Assembly: GCA_023228025.1 (NCBI GenBank)
Contig: JALOCD010000029.1
Span: forward strand, 1 to 41,838
DNA length: 41,838 bases
Direction of reading: 5' to 3'
Source of the DNA: Prolixibacteraceae bacterium
Lineage (GTDB): Bacteria; Bacteroidota; Bacteroidia; Bacteroidales; Prolixibacteraceae
Shown here: positions 22,928 to 30,734 of the stretch, piece after piece
Layout of the letters: each line of letters begins with the position of its first letter
Position numbering within the stretch: the first letter of the stretch is position 1
Made by a program: the position numbers and the translations under genes
The notes under the pieces: generated by a model
What the model saw: the letters and a program-made list of their open reading frames with translations, nothing else
What the model was told of the DNA's origin: nothing
Databases searched by the model: none

Positions 22928-24043
22928 GTGCGATTTGGATTTATTAAAAAAACCCTCTTTTATATCGGGATTCTTTCTTTGGCATCCCTGATTATTCTGG
23001 TTCTTTTGTTGCTTTTTATGGACAAACCTCCGATGGAAGATTTCAATAAATGCATTGAAGTCATGACTAAAGCGAAAAAAATTAATGCTGATGTCTATGC
23101 CCCGGAATATTACCAATCAGCTGAAACAAATTATAAGTATGCCTTCATCGAATTGAGGCGACAAAATGAGAAACTGTTTTTTCAACGCAATTTTTCGAAA
23201 GCCAAAGAGTTGATTGTTAATGCGATTCTCAAAGCGGAATTGGCACGAAATGCTTCAGGTACAAACAAAGATACTCAGAAAGCAAGGTTTTTGAAGGAGA
23301 CCGAGTTGCTTAGAAAAAAATTGGATAGTTACCACGAGTTCTTTATCAAGCTTCCACTTAGGACCCAAACCCGAAAGGATTATGAGTTTGGAAAATTGTC
23401 CGTTGAGGAGAGTGTCAATGCTTTTGAAAAGGGGGATATCATGAAAGCGAATAAAAAGCTGAATGAGGGAAAGTCCAGGATCAGCTATGCAGACGCGGAG
23501 GTCAACCAGCTTCTGAAGGAATATTTCTCACGATTTCCAAAATGGCAGCACTGGGTCGAAAATACCATCTCCGCATCTGCCAGCAACAAATGTTACGCTT
23601 TGGTGGTCGATAAGATTAAACACAAGGGTTTTCTCTATTTGAATGGAAAACTTTACAAAGAATATGATGTTGAATTTGGTAAGAACTGGATTGGCGATAA
23701 GCTTTATGCCGGTGACAATGCTACACCTGAAGGCAGATACATAATCACCAGGAAGAAAGGTACCCGTGATTCCGGTTATTACAAGGCGATGATGCTGAAT
23801 TATCCGAACGCAGAAGATCTTTCCGAGTTTGCCGCACGCAAGAGAAGCGGTCAGATTTCGAGGAGCCGTGGCATAGGCGGCCTTATCGAAATTCATGGTA
23901 ATGGAGGAAAAGGGGTCGACTGGACGAAAGGGTGCGTAGCCCTATCGGATGATAAAATTGATGAATTGTACAGTAAATTGTCGGTCGGTTCTCCAGTAAC
24001 CATCGTGGGTTCAACTGTTGCTTTGTCAGATCTATTAAAATAA
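22928..24043 (+). CDS. Membrane-anchored YkuD-fold protein with N-terminal DUF4398-like domain (YafK-like active site)
   Basis: This protein of 371 residues starts at GTG 22928. The first ATG (23018) would remove the membrane helix, so GTG is preferred. One membrane helix spans 8-31. Residues 35-110 resemble the upstream lipoprotein, including AKKINADVYAPEYYQSAE and RRQNEKLFFQRNFSKAKEL. The YkuD/L,D-transpeptidase domain is about 220-370 with His323 (IEIHGNGG) and Cys336. The Cys motif is TKGCVALSDDKIDELY rather than canonical [ST]HGCVR. That form recalls the YafK/DpaA branch, in E. coli a hydrolase that detaches Braun lipoprotein from peptidoglycan. It is followed after 14 bases by a canonical L,D-transpeptidase. 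It could link or unlink a substrate; I cannot tell which. Confidence 0.88.
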   Translation: MRFGFIKKTLFYIGILSLASLIILVLLLLFMDKPPMEDFNKCIEVMTKAKKINADVYAPEYYQSAETNYKYAFIELRRQNEKLFFQRNFSKAKELIVNAILKAELARNASGTNKDTQKARFLKETELLRKKLDSYHEFFIKLPLRTQTRKDYEFGKLSVEESVNAFEKGDIMKANKKLNEGKSRISYADAEVNQLLKEYFSRFPKWQHWVENTISASASNKCYALVVDKIKHKGFLYLNGKLYKEYDVEFGKNWIGDKLYAGDNATPEGRYIITRKKGTRDSGYYKAMMLNYPNAEDLSEFAARKRSGQISRSRGIGGLIEIHGNGGKGVDWTKGCVALSDDKIDELYSKLSVGSPVTIVGSTVALSDLLK

Positions 24044-24057
24044 TTATCTTTTAAGCC

Positions 24058-24735
24058 ATGGAAACTGAAGAAAAAAGTCGGTTTAGGAAATATGCACCGT
24101 GGGTAATTCCTGTTATACTTTGCGTTTGGATACCTACAATTATACTGTATACTCCGGCTTATCAGAATTCTGCTTTTGCCGTTAAATCATGGTTTGCCCC
24201 AACAGCCTTAAATGTAAGGAACATAGAGAAGCAGATCCAAAACAGTAAATCCAATATCGCCCTTTTGCAGAATAAACTGAACGATCTGATGCCGGAGAAA
24301 CCCTATATCCTGATCAATACATCAGAAAACAGGTTTGTGCTGCGCAATTCAGTAGATACCATCCGCACAGGGGTGTGTTCGACCGGAAAGGATGAAATTT
24401 TGATCTATCCGAATGGCACACGGAAACCATTCAAAACGCCAAAAGGCTTGTTTACGGTACAGCTGAAAAGAAAGGATCCGGTTTGGACAAAACCCGACTG
24501 GGCTTTTATTGAAGAGGGGTTAAAACCTCCTTCAGCTCGCTCTGCAGATAGGTATGACGAGGCAACGCTGGGTAAATATGCTCTAAATATCGGCGATGGC
24601 TATATGCTTCACGGAACCTTGTACCAGCGTTTTCTTGGTTTGCCGGTTACGCATGGTTGTGTCAGATTGGGCGATGCAGATCTTGAAGTTATTTTTAATA
24701 CCCTTGACAAAGGGGCCAAAGTATTTATCTACTAA
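24058..24735 (+). CDS. L,D-transpeptidase, membrane anchored, canonical motif
   Basis: This 225-residue protein has one N-terminal membrane helix (about 13-32), a short coiled segment (about 55-78, ENIEK-type heptads ending LLQNKLNDL) and a YkuD catalytic domain (about 80-225). His185 (MLHGTLY) and the canonical THGCVRLGD with Cys201 complete the active site. TGVCSTGKDEILIYPNGTRKPFKTPKG is the substrate-side strand region. These enzymes make 3-3 crosslinks or attach proteins to diaminopimelate in peptidoglycan. It lies between the YafK-like protein (14-base gap) and a lysine-rich membrane protein (5-base gap), so the three are one operon. Confidence 0.92.
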   Translation: METEEKSRFRKYAPWVIPVILCVWIPTIILYTPAYQNSAFAVKSWFAPTALNVRNIEKQIQNSKSNIALLQNKLNDLMPEKPYILINTSENRFVLRNSVDTIRTGVCSTGKDEILIYPNGTRKPFKTPKGLFTVQLKRKDPVWTKPDWAFIEEGLKPPSARSADRYDEATLGKYALNIGDGYMLHGTLYQRFLGLPVTHGCVRLGDADLEVIFNTLDKGAKVFIY

Positions 24736-24740
24736 TTGAC

Positions 24741-25634
24741 ATGGCAAAAAAATCTCTTTTTTGGTTAGTCACTTCCATATTGGTTTTGATAACTGTTTAC
24801 ATTCTGACAACAACTGTGATTTTACCTGTTGCTACAAAGAATCCATTGCCTGAAGCGGTTTTGCCAAAAGCAGAGGTAAAAAGGGACAACAATGTGAAGA
24901 AATCTGAAAAGTCGGACAATGCAACAAAGAAAAATGGTAAAACAGATAAAGGTGCTAAAAAGGCGGATGCCAGGGTTCAAAACTCACCTGCAGCTGAGGA
25001 ATCTGTCTCTAATAGTAAGGATGATCTAACAAAGTATTTTGAGTTAAAGAAAGCAGAGGCATTGCTCAGATCCCGATACAGCCTCTCTTCGGAAGATTCT
25101 ATTTACCTGGTGCTTGATCTGATGACTAAGGTTGCCACGCTTGAGATGAAGGGTATTCCATTGCACGACAGCAAAATAAGTGAGGTCTGGATTAGTAACT
25201 CTATCAAGATGTTTCATACTGAAGCGCTTCTGCATTGGATCTCTCAACCTTTTGTCCTGAAAAATGCCAATTCCACCATCGAAAGAGTTCAATTCCTTGT
25301 CAAGAATGCTCCCAAAGATACCATTGAAGCAAACAAAGCCGAAGCTATACCTGCTCCGAGGAAAACGGAGGATGTCTACATTGTATTGAATTTTGAGCGA
25401 AATCTTCAGTTGGTGATTCAACAGACAGAGAAAAGCGAAGGAGAGGATAAAATAAGGATTGATAGCCTGAAAAACAGTTTTTTTAAGAGGGAAACTGAAA
25501 AATCCATTAAGGCTTTGTCCAGTTTTAAGCGGGATGCTATTACACCGAAGATTGTCCTCACGCTTCCTAAATCTGATGCGATTACCTTGTACCGTGCACT
25601 ACCACAAAAACTTAAGATGGTGCTGCGTATGTGA
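24741..25634 (+). CDS. Lysine-rich single-pass membrane protein of unknown function in the L,D-transpeptidase operon
   Basis: This 297-residue protein has one N-terminal membrane helix (about 5-30). A charged, low-complexity Lys/Asn/Asp/Ala linker (about 42-92, for example NATKKNGKTDKGAKKADAR) and a predicted mostly helical periplasmic domain (about 95-297) follow. I recognise no family. Its start lies five bases after the transpeptidase stop, so it is translationally coupled or at least co-transcribed. A long disordered linker next to a membrane anchor suits a protein spanning from the inner membrane into the peptidoglycan layer, and its lysines could be acceptors for an L,D-transpeptidase; that is speculation. 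It converges on the helicase gene with a five-base gap. Confidence 0.8.
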   Translation: MAKKSLFWLVTSILVLITVYILTTTVILPVATKNPLPEAVLPKAEVKRDNNVKKSEKSDNATKKNGKTDKGAKKADARVQNSPAAEESVSNSKDDLTKYFELKKAEALLRSRYSLSSEDSIYLVLDLMTKVATLEMKGIPLHDSKISEVWISNSIKMFHTEALLHWISQPFVLKNANSTIERVQFLVKNAPKDTIEANKAEAIPAPRKTEDVYIVLNFERNLQLVIQQTEKSEGEDKIRIDSLKNSFFKRETEKSIKALSSFKRDAITPKIVLTLPKSDAITLYRALPQKLKMVLRM

Positions 25635-25636
25635 CC

Positions 25637-25661
25637 AGCTTAGTTAGAACAAGCTATTTTT
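25637..25661 (+). terminator. Possible weak terminator at the convergent end
   Basis: AGCTT (25637-25641) pairs with AAGCT (25651-25655), followed by ATTTTTA. It overlaps the 3' end of the helicase coding region on the opposite strand. The five-bp stem is weak. Confidence 0.3.
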
Positions 25662-26965
25662 ACCTTCTTGTTTTTGATTTTTTCGCTGGACAAAAGTTGA
25701 ATCATTTTTTTGATCTTGACAGCTGGTACCGCTGCAAATGATTCATAATCAAGGATGTTTATCAATCCAATTTCATCTTTCAGCAATCCTCCTTTTTGAA
25801 TCAAGAGACCGACAATGTCTCCTTTGCTGATTTTATCCTTTTTCCCGGCTCCAAAATATAGCGTTGAGAAATAGGGCTCCTGGATCAGCTTTTTAGCTTC
25901 AGGAACTGTCGATTCAATGCAATAATCAGGTACATAATCCGGGATTCTTTCGTCCGCCGAAAGCAGTATCCAGACTGTTCCTTCCTTTTCCATCCTGGCC
26001 GTACGTCCATTTCTATGGATAAATACTGTTTCACTATTTGCCGGCTGGTAGTGTACAATATTCTGCACATCCAGGATATCGAGTCCGCGTGAAGCCAAAT
26101 CAGTTGTGACAAGAATGGGGTTGCTGCCATTTCTGAATTTTATGAGCGCACGTTCACGTTGCGGCTGTTCATGCCCGCCATGGTAAGTGTTGTGCTGGAT
26201 CCCATTCTCCATCAATAAGCCGCTGATTCGTTCAACGGCCTCCCTGTGGTTGCAAAAAACCAGTGTTAAACCGGAATTTATACTTGCCAGTAAATTCATC
26301 AAAAGCGCCAATTTGTCCTTTTCATCTGCCCTAAGCAATTTTATTTCCAGTCCGGCCGGTTTTTCACTGCTGCTGTAGTCTAAAATCTGTGGGTTTTGAA
26401 TCTTAACAAAATCGGGCACTGTAGCCGATCTGGTTGCTGAGGTAAGTATCAACTGTTCGGGATGGGGGATATGGGCTAAAATCGCAGATATTTCCCTTTC
26501 AAATCCAAATTCAAATGATTTGTCGTATTCATCCAATATCAGGAGGTCGATGGTGGAGGCTTGTACCGTCCCTTTCTCCAGGTGGTAGAGAATCCTACCG
26601 GGAGTCCCAATCAACAGGACTGGAGCCTCTATTAGATTGTTGCGTTCCGTTTTTACCTTATGGCCACCATAACAGGTTGAGACTTTTAATCCGGTCCCCA
26701 TCGATTTGAACACCTGTTCGATCTGCAGTGCAAGCTCCCTGGAAGGGACGACCACCAGTGCTTTGGTCCCTGCGTTTGGAACCTTCGCTTTTTCAAGAAC
26801 TGGAAGCAGGAATGCGACCGTCTTCCCGGATCCGGTTGGCGAAAATAGAAGAATCTGTTTGGCCTTTTTGCTGATTTTCAGCATCTCTGACTGCATCGGG
26901 TTTAATGACTCAAAACCAAGATTTGCGACGGCTTTTTCTACAATTAATGAATATGGATTTCCCAT
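25640..26965 (-). CDS. DEAD-box RNA helicase with DbpA-type C-terminal RNA-binding domain
   Basis: This 441-residue protein has the helicase motifs in order: Walker A FSPTGSGKT (41-49), PSRELALQ, TPGRIL, motif II LDEYD (144-148, where Tyr replaces the usual Ala), SAT (176-178), FCNHREAVERI, TTDLASRGLDI and HRNGRTARM. The C-terminal domain (about 365-441, DKISKGDIVGLLIQKGGLLKDEIGLINI) is the RRM-like DbpA fold that recognises 23S rRNA helix 92, so a role in 50S assembly is likely. It is a single-gene unit. I avoid the name dbpA because orthology was not tested. Confidence 0.93.
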   Translation of the reverse strand: MGNPYSLIVEKAVANLGFESLNPMQSEMLKISKKAKQILLFSPTGSGKTVAFLLPVLEKAKVPNAGTKALVVVPSRELALQIEQVFKSMGTGLKVSTCYGGHKVKTERNNLIEAPVLLIGTPGRILYHLEKGTVQASTIDLLILDEYDKSFEFGFEREISAILAHIPHPEQLILTSATRSATVPDFVKIQNPQILDYSSSEKPAGLEIKLLRADEKDKLALLMNLLASINSGLTLVFCNHREAVERISGLLMENGIQHNTYHGGHEQPQRERALIKFRNGSNPILVTTDLASRGLDILDVQNIVHYQPANSETVFIHRNGRTARMEKEGTVWILLSADERIPDYVPDYCIESTVPEAKKLIQEPYFSTLYFGAGKKDKISKGDIVGLLIQKGGLLKDEIGLINILDYESFAAVPAVKIKKMIQLLSSEKIKNKKVKIACSN

Positions 26966-27014
26966 AAATAATGGCTAAATTTTGGATATTGGAATTTAAA
27001 TCATACCCTTCGAC

Positions 27015-27078
27015 CCTTCGACAGGCTCAGGGACCGGAGTTTTATCAATCATTTTTTCAATCCTTCGACAGGCTCAGG
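27015..27078. repeat. Two direct copies of a REP-like 17-mer
   Basis: CCTTCGACAGGCTCAGG occurs at 27015-27031 and 27062-27078. The motif (often CCTTCGACAAGCTCAGG) is a partial palindrome of a kind I recall as intergenic REP-like repeats in several phyla. No transposase gene is nearby. Confidence 0.7.
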
Positions 27079-27111
27079 AAGCCAATTCGAACAACTTTTT
27101 GGTAATTATAA

Positions 27112-27140
27112 ATAAAAAAAGGGTTCCGGTAAAGGAGCCC
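27112..27140 (-). terminator. Terminator of the RRM-protein gene
   Basis: On the minus strand GGGCTCC pairs with GGAACCC (27140-27134 with 27127-27121) and is followed by a run of T (27120-27114). It implies a 3' untranslated region of about 175 bases after the stop at 27317, in which I see no other feature. Confidence 0.8.
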
Positions 27141-27316
27141 TCTTAAATGCTATCATAAGCTTTGGAACGATTATGCTTTTGTTTGGATTATCTCAGTGAT
27201 CTGCTTCAATTCCGATTAATTATCAGGCTGTTAAGTCAAGATATAATTTTTCATACACGAACTCAGCACAAAAATAGTTCAAACTGTAGCCCAAATGCTA
27301 CTACACGTCCGACTGC

Positions 27317-27736
27317 TTAATAACTTGACCTGCGACCGGTACCTCTGTCACCGCCGCCACGGTTGAAACCGCCACGATCACCACCGCCACGGTTGAAACC
27401 GCCACGATCGCCACCACGGTTGAATCCACCACCGCCGCCGCCACGGTTGAAACCACCGCCGCCGCCACCGCCTGGACGCCTTGTGCCGTCTTTAGGTTTT
27501 TCGATGGACTCGTTTACAACGATTGTACGTCCGTCAACTTCTGCACCGTTTAATTCCTCAATGGCTTTTTGAGCCTCTTCTGCATTCGGCATTTCAATAA
27601 AGCCGAAACCTTTACTCCTTCCGGAGAATTTGTCAGTAATAATTCTGGCTGAAGTTACTTCACCGTACTCCTCAAAAAATCCTTTTAATTCTGCCTCCTC
27701 CAAGCTAAATGGAAGGCTTCCTACGAAAATGTTCAT
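27317..27736 (-). CDS. RRM RNA-binding protein with glycine/RGG-type tail
   Basis: This 139-residue protein has a single RRM (about 2-78) with RNP2 IFVGSL (3-8) and RNP1 KGFGFIEM (42-49). The Gly/Arg/Asn tail (about 88-139) is built from repeated GGFNRGG and GGDRGGFNRGG units, and the DNA repeats accordingly at 27355-27470. Such small RRM-Gly proteins in Bacteroidota and cyanobacteria bind RNA broadly and are often induced by cold or growth changes; the tail can promote condensates. Minus-strand TACCTTTA (27777-27770) is a near-consensus -7 box about 35 bases upstream. The tail repeats are prone to length change by slippage. Confidence 0.93.
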   Translation of the reverse strand: MNIFVGSLPFSLEEAELKGFFEEYGEVTSARIITDKFSGRSKGFGFIEMPNAEEAQKAIEELNGAEVDGRTIVVNESIEKPKDGTRRPGGGGGGGFNRGGGGGGFNRGGDRGGFNRGGGDRGGFNRGGGDRGTGRRSSY

Positions 27737-27939
27737 AAAAAAAAACTTATTTAATGGTAAATAATCCGATGTAAAGGTAGTTATATTTTAATTCAAATAG
27801 TGATTTGTTGTATTTTTTATTTACGACGTAAGCATCAGTAAATCAGTATTATACATTTGTAAGAGACTGGGATTTGACCTCTCTCCGATTTTCTAAGCCT
27901 CTTTATCCTGAATATTGCACCTATTTGAGAACCAGTTTT

Positions 27940-30576
27940 TTAGTGAATGGCGATGCGGTAAGAAAGTTTAAGCAGGATGGTATTGTTTGGTTTTTCGTTG
28001 TTGTAGAGGTGATGGAGGTTGTGGGAAAAGTCGAAATTTCCGTTTGAGGCTTCGTACCTGCGGTTTTGCGACCAAACCAGGTAGAGTGTTGAGCCGGGTA
28101 AATATTCCCACCTTAAAACGAGATTGGAGAGAAATTCATTGAAATTGAAATTTGGGTTATCGAATTGGTAATCAGCTTTCCCATCCCGGTTTTCATCGAT
28201 CATAATTGTTTTAGTTCCATCCTGAACAGGAAGCAGTTGCCCGGTGTCAAAAAGGTGAAAACGATCATGATAATCAATGCTCCTGGCTCTTGTAACCATC
28301 TTCAAATTGTTGTATTTTCCCGATGTAATAAAGGGCTGTCCCCAATATTCTATGGTTAGATTTGGGCGGATATTGATATTGATACGGGCTGAAAAGGATA
28401 CAATGTTTTGATCGATGGACCCAAGGATATACCTTTTGTCGTTTCCATAATTTACCTCTGTAACATATTGTAAATCATTTTTGTTGAGTGTGTAGGAGGG
28501 TTCAAATAAAAATTCGAGGGAATTGTGAGGCTGATAGCGGATGATTGGCGAGAACTGATCCATTGATCCTGACTTGAAATTTTGTCTGACATGGCTTCCC
28601 TGGTATTTGACGGAGAACTTTTTCCTGGTATCAGTTTCAACAAAGTACCACAATGATTTTGTCCCGGGCATGAGCATCGCAGGACCGCCCCGCAATTGGG
28701 AGGCTTGCAGTGATTCGGAATCTATATTGTATCCGGCATGCAAAAACCATTGATTTGAAAATTGTATATGTCCGTTGAAATTGCCTCCCGAAAGCAGATG
28801 CGTCCCATTGTAGTTCCATACATTCCATTGATTCAGGTTAAGCCTGGCAGACCGCATGATCCCAACTGGCTTATTGAATCTGTAACCTGCCCAGTTTAGC
28901 TGGAAAATTTCATCTGCGGAACGCAAATATCCGATATCATTTAACTCCAGCCCTGGCGATTTCCACATGGTGGCAATTAAACAATTAAAGTTACCCCCAT
29001 TTTTTGACAGTTGAATATTACCCCCGTTTCCTGTCAGCGAGGTCAAATTTTTATCGTAATGCAGGTACCTGACATTCGGTTGTTGGAAAAGGTGTGCTGA
29101 TGAAGTCTGGGTCTTATCGATGGCCTCTTTGCTGCCATTTACGTTGCTGACAATGGTATTGAATTGGAATAACCAATTTTTCTTGTTGAAATATTGCTTG
29201 AAATCAAAGCCTAGTGATCTGCCATTGCGGTGCAATTCAGCAGTCAATAAGGAGTCGTTCAGGTTTCGGTCGGTACTCGTACCCAGAAATCCGATGATGG
29301 TATTGCCGTCCTTGCTGTCTTTTTGCAATCTTCCGACGAAATAATTGGTAAGTGGCTCGACGGTTTGGATTCGTGTTGCCCCTTTAAAGTCAATTTTGGC
29401 ATTTTCCTGTGCACCAAGGCTCTCAATAACCCCAACGGACCAGCCTTTGGATGTTTTCCCCGTCAATTTAGCGGCTCCTATTATTCTTGTAAAGCTGGGT
29501 AATTTGGCATACTCACCGTCGCGCAAATCCGGCGTTAGGTGGGGTCTTCTACCGATTCTTCTGGAATAAAACATCTGTTCGGTGGATAAATCTCCATCCC
29601 CAAATCCAATCTGGAAGCGGGTGATGTTATTGCCTTCAATGAAAAAGGGACGTTTTTCTACAAAGAAAGTCTCATAAGCAGTCAGATTAACCTGGGAAGG
29701 ATCGGCCTCCACTTGGCCAAAATCCGGGTTTATGGTGAAATCCAGTGTCAAATTATTGGTAACGCCAATTTTTCCATCCAGACCGGCATTCATTTTGGTA
29801 TCCGAACCATCTGCATATTTGTTTTTGGGTTCTGCCTGATAGCTGTTAACCCCCGCCGTCATATAGGGCGTTAAATCAAACTGCTTTTTTGCTTTAATCT
29901 CACCATTGAAGGTGAGTTCTCCGTAATGACGTGTGAATCCGGAAGCATTTCTTGCTACCGGCTGCCACATAGACATTTCATTTTTCCTAAAAAGAAGGCG
30001 CACAACTTCCAGTCCCCATAACTCTTTTGAGCTTTTTTCAAATCTCAGTTGTGTCAATGGAATTTTCATCTCCGCGCTCCATCCCCAACGTTGTTTGGCT
30101 GTTTTTACATACCAGATGGGATCCCATGTCAGGTCTTCGACCAACCCATCTTCGGTGAATAATTCATCTGTTTTGACACCAGAAGCCGACACGAAAAAAC
30201 CAAATGCGGTTCTCAGATCATGGTAGCTGTCAATAGCCAATCCAACCATATCCACATCTGCTTTGTCTTTTCTGGAAAGCCGGCTGACGATGCTGTCTGG
30301 AGTGGTATCCAGGGCCATGATGGCAACATAAAGGAAATTGTCGTCGAAGAGCAGCCGAAACTGGGTCTCTTGGGAAGGTTGATTATTTTCATAGGGTTCA
30401 TGCTGTATAAATCCTCCTTCCCATCTTCCATTCCAGGCTTCTTCGTCCAGATTTCCATCAACGACAATAGGCGATGTACTTTTTTCAGCGATGTACATTT
30501 TTTTAGGTTTGTCCTGAGCGAATAGAATGGAGTAGTTAGCGAGCAAAATTGAAATTGCAAGGAAATATCGGATCAT
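27940..30576 (-). CDS. DUF5916 outer-membrane protein with N-terminal CBM9-like domain
   Basis: This 878-residue protein has a signal peptide (ISILLANYSILFAQ). A CBM9/DOMON-like beta-sandwich (about 28-215, from PIVVDGNLDEEAWNG to WSAEMKIPLTQLRF) precedes a long beta-rich DUF5916 region with alternating aromatic strands that reads as an outer-membrane barrel. Landmarks are DFTINPDFGQVEADPSQVNLTAYETFF and EKRPFFIEG. These proteins are found in Bacteroidota and some other phyla and are associated with surface polysaccharide or hydrolase functions, but no enzymatic activity is established that I know of. It is monocistronic and divergent from ffh (158 bases). I see nothing clear in the 203-base gap 27737-27939 apart from the RRM-gene promoter. 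Confidence 0.9.
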   Translation of the reverse strand: MIRYFLAISILLANYSILFAQDKPKKMYIAEKSTSPIVVDGNLDEEAWNGRWEGGFIQHEPYENNQPSQETQFRLLFDDNFLYVAIMALDTTPDSIVSRLSRKDKADVDMVGLAIDSYHDLRTAFGFFVSASGVKTDELFTEDGLVEDLTWDPIWYVKTAKQRWGWSAEMKIPLTQLRFEKSSKELWGLEVVRLLFRKNEMSMWQPVARNASGFTRHYGELTFNGEIKAKKQFDLTPYMTAGVNSYQAEPKNKYADGSDTKMNAGLDGKIGVTNNLTLDFTINPDFGQVEADPSQVNLTAYETFFVEKRPFFIEGNNITRFQIGFGDGDLSTEQMFYSRRIGRRPHLTPDLRDGEYAKLPSFTRIIGAAKLTGKTSKGWSVGVIESLGAQENAKIDFKGATRIQTVEPLTNYFVGRLQKDSKDGNTIIGFLGTSTDRNLNDSLLTAELHRNGRSLGFDFKQYFNKKNWLFQFNTIVSNVNGSKEAIDKTQTSSAHLFQQPNVRYLHYDKNLTSLTGNGGNIQLSKNGGNFNCLIATMWKSPGLELNDIGYLRSADEIFQLNWAGYRFNKPVGIMRSARLNLNQWNVWNYNGTHLLSGGNFNGHIQFSNQWFLHAGYNIDSESLQASQLRGGPAMLMPGTKSLWYFVETDTRKKFSVKYQGSHVRQNFKSGSMDQFSPIIRYQPHNSLEFLFEPSYTLNKNDLQYVTEVNYGNDKRYILGSIDQNIVSFSARININIRPNLTIEYWGQPFITSGKYNNLKMVTRARSIDYHDRFHLFDTGQLLPVQDGTKTIMIDENRDGKADYQFDNPNFNFNEFLSNLVLRWEYLPGSTLYLVWSQNRRYEASNGNFDFSHNLHHLYNNEKPNNTILLKLSYRIAIH

Positions 30577-30702
30577 TCAGTCGATTTCTAAAGTTATGCC
30601 AATAGGACGAACTACTTTGATGTTCGTTACAAGGATGGGGAGGAATTTTGAAATATTGACAAAAAATTCAAAAAGAGCACCCTAAATTTTTTAATTTTCA
30701 TG

Positions 30703-30710
30703 TAAGTTTG
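30703..30710 (+). promoter_or_regulatory. -7 box of ffh
   Basis: TAAGTTTG matches TAnnTTTG exactly. Transcription near 30717 leaves a leader of about 18 bases. No -33 TTG is seen, only a T-rich stretch. Confidence 0.5.
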
Positions 30711-30734
30711 TACGCTTTTTAAAAGTTACTGAAT

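Noticed and set aside
27355..27470. Short direct DNA repeats suggestive of a CRISPR-like array
   Set aside because: They encode the GGFNRGG tail of the RRM protein in frame; no spacers.
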